Part shown: positions 63,404 through 64,000 of the stretch, piece after piece
Position numbering within the stretch: the stretch's first letter is position 1
How the letters are laid out: each line of letters opens with the position of its first letter
Source: JAPOXR01 sp963662395
GTDB lineage: Bacteria; Pseudomonadota; Alphaproteobacteria; Rhodobacterales; Rhodobacteraceae
NCBI GenBank assembly: GCA_963662395.1
Contig: OY759511.1
Location: 806,001 to 870,000, forward strand
DNA length: 64,000 nucleotides
Reading direction: 5' to 3'
Notes under the pieces: model-generated
What the model was told of the DNA's origin: nothing
The model's database searches: none
What the model saw: the letters and a program-made list of their open reading frames with translations, nothing else
Program-made: the position numbers and the translations under genes

Positions 63404-64000
63404 TTACCCTTCCTTGCCTGGCCCCTTGTTGGCGGGTGGCTTGGGCTTGGGCCGTTTCCGGAGCATGGCACCGATATTGGGGGAGGTGGCGGCACCGGCG
63501 CGGCTCCGGGTTCGCAGGACCGGGGTGTTTTCCGAGCGGCCGCCCAGGCTTTCCCTGATGACCACGTAGAGGCCGGAGGCGATGATCACGACAGCTCCCA
63601 GACCTGTCATGAAATCCGGCACTTCGGCAAAGAACAGGAATCCCAGGCCTGCACCCCAGATGATCTGCGAATACTGCATGGGCGCCACAGTTGCCGCGTC
63701 ACCATGTCGGTAGGCGGCGATCACGCACAGCCCGCCACCAAAGCCGAGAGCCGCAACCATGGCGAAGAGTCCGATATGCTGAATCGGAACGGGGCGATAC
63801 ACGAAGGGGAGGATGGCGCCCATCAGCACGACATTGGCCATCATCGGGTAGAGCATGAGCACGGCGGCACGCTCCTCGCGGCCGATTTTCCGGGTGATGA
63901 CCGAGACCAGCGCGCTTCCGGCCGCGGCGGCGAGTGCCGCGATATGGCCGGCGGTAAGCGCCTCGACTCCCGGTCGCAGGACGATCAGCACGCCTGCAAG
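63404..64000 (-). CDS. DMT-family (EamA) transporter, C-terminal part
   Basis: The frame is open to the window edge, so the N-terminal half is outside. The 198 visible residues form the second EamA domain: GHIAALAAAAGSALVSVITRKIGREERAAVLMLYPMMANVVLMGAILPF, LFAMVAALGFGGGLCVIAAYRHGDAATVAPMQYSQIIWGAGLGFLFFAEVPD and TGLGAVVIIASGLYVVIRE, about five membrane helices, typical of RhaT/EamA drug and metabolite exporters. A 50-residue basic tail (RKRPKPKPPANKGPGKEG) lies in the cytoplasm. Substrate unknown. Confidence 0.88.
   Translation of the reverse strand, partial: LAGVLIVLRPGVEALTAGHIAALAAAAGSALVSVITRKIGREERAAVLMLYPMMANVVLMGAILPFVYRPVPIQHIGLFAMVAALGFGGGLCVIAAYRHGDAATVAPMQYSQIIWGAGLGFLFFAEVPDFMTGLGAVVIIASGLYVVIRESLGGRSENTPVLRTRSRAGAATSPNIGAMLRKRPKPKPPANKGPGKEG

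Noticed and set aside
1..64000. tRNA, rRNA, tmRNA or other known RNA genes
   Set aside because: No T-loop-like GGTTCRA motifs in cloverleaf context, rRNA stretches or tmRNA signatures were recognised by eye. Short RNAs could be missed.

Overview
The window is about 64 kb of GC-rich DNA (AT-rich only around 25.9-29.5 and 38.1-39.8 kb). It looks like an alphaproteobacterium, probably Rhodospirillales-like: the hisC-tyrA pair beside a ChaC-type cyclotransferase and a DUF2125 protein, qmcA-nfeD, and a priA of alphaproteobacterial type all suggest this. The taxonomy is inference; no rRNA or tRNA gene was seen. Ordinary chromosomal genes form islands in a sea of nested, mostly dead mobile elements, as in genomes undergoing IS expansion under relaxed selection (for example symbionts).

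Layout. 1-6.9 kb: end of qmcA, nfeD, and a complete oligopeptide-type ABC transporter operon on the minus strand (binding protein, two permeases, fused double ATPase). 7.1-15.1 kb: an IS110 remnant, two broken tyrosine integrases, and a recombinase-in-trio (RIT) element with 101-bp terminal inverted repeats, itself split by an IS21-type element (here IS21-A copy 1). 15.1-18.8 kb: a HigB/HigA-like toxin-antitoxin pair and a CxxC-repeat protein gene split by a deleted IS21-B derivative and an IS91 fragment. 18.8-25.1 kb: a three-gene minus-strand operon (sigma-factor-like protein, unknown protein, ImmA/IrrE-UvrD helicase-nuclease fusion) whose last gene is cut by an ISNCY element. 25.4-29.2 kb: integrase remnant, then AT-rich glycan genes (a GT25-sulfotransferase-GH16 fusion and a GT32-like transferase). 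29.5-37.8 kb: an IS630 gene split by IS21-B, which is split by IS21-A copy 2, followed by an intact IS1182. 38-40.5 kb: a NodU-type carbamoyltransferase with an in-frame stop and a frameshifted HU gene. 40.5-43.2 kb: a DDE element (here IS-D) and an ISAs1 remnant. 43.9-48.8 kb: chaC, a DUF2125 gene, tyrA, hisC, a small conserved protein and an ArsR regulator. 48.8-51.6 kb: IS-D copy B and an IS1595 remnant. 51.7-54.6 kb: a DUF4160/DUF2442 pair and a large serine recombinase with a coupled 53-residue ORF. 54.8-60.6 kb: an IS256 fragment and IS21-A copy 3 carrying a four-gene transposon (here Tn-ABCD), then a second IS110 remnant. 60.7-64 kb: priA and the end of a DMT-family transporter.

The most unusual items are: a DUF3991/Toprim primase-like gene carried by two unrelated transposons (IS21-B and Tn-ABCD); the sigma-like / unknown / ImmA-UvrD operon, which resembles an inducible DNA-damage or defence module; the three-domain glycan enzyme; and a hairpin with a compensatory base-pair change conserved in the three IS21-A copies. 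Element names (IS21-A, IS21-B, IS-D, Tn-ABCD) are labels used only here.
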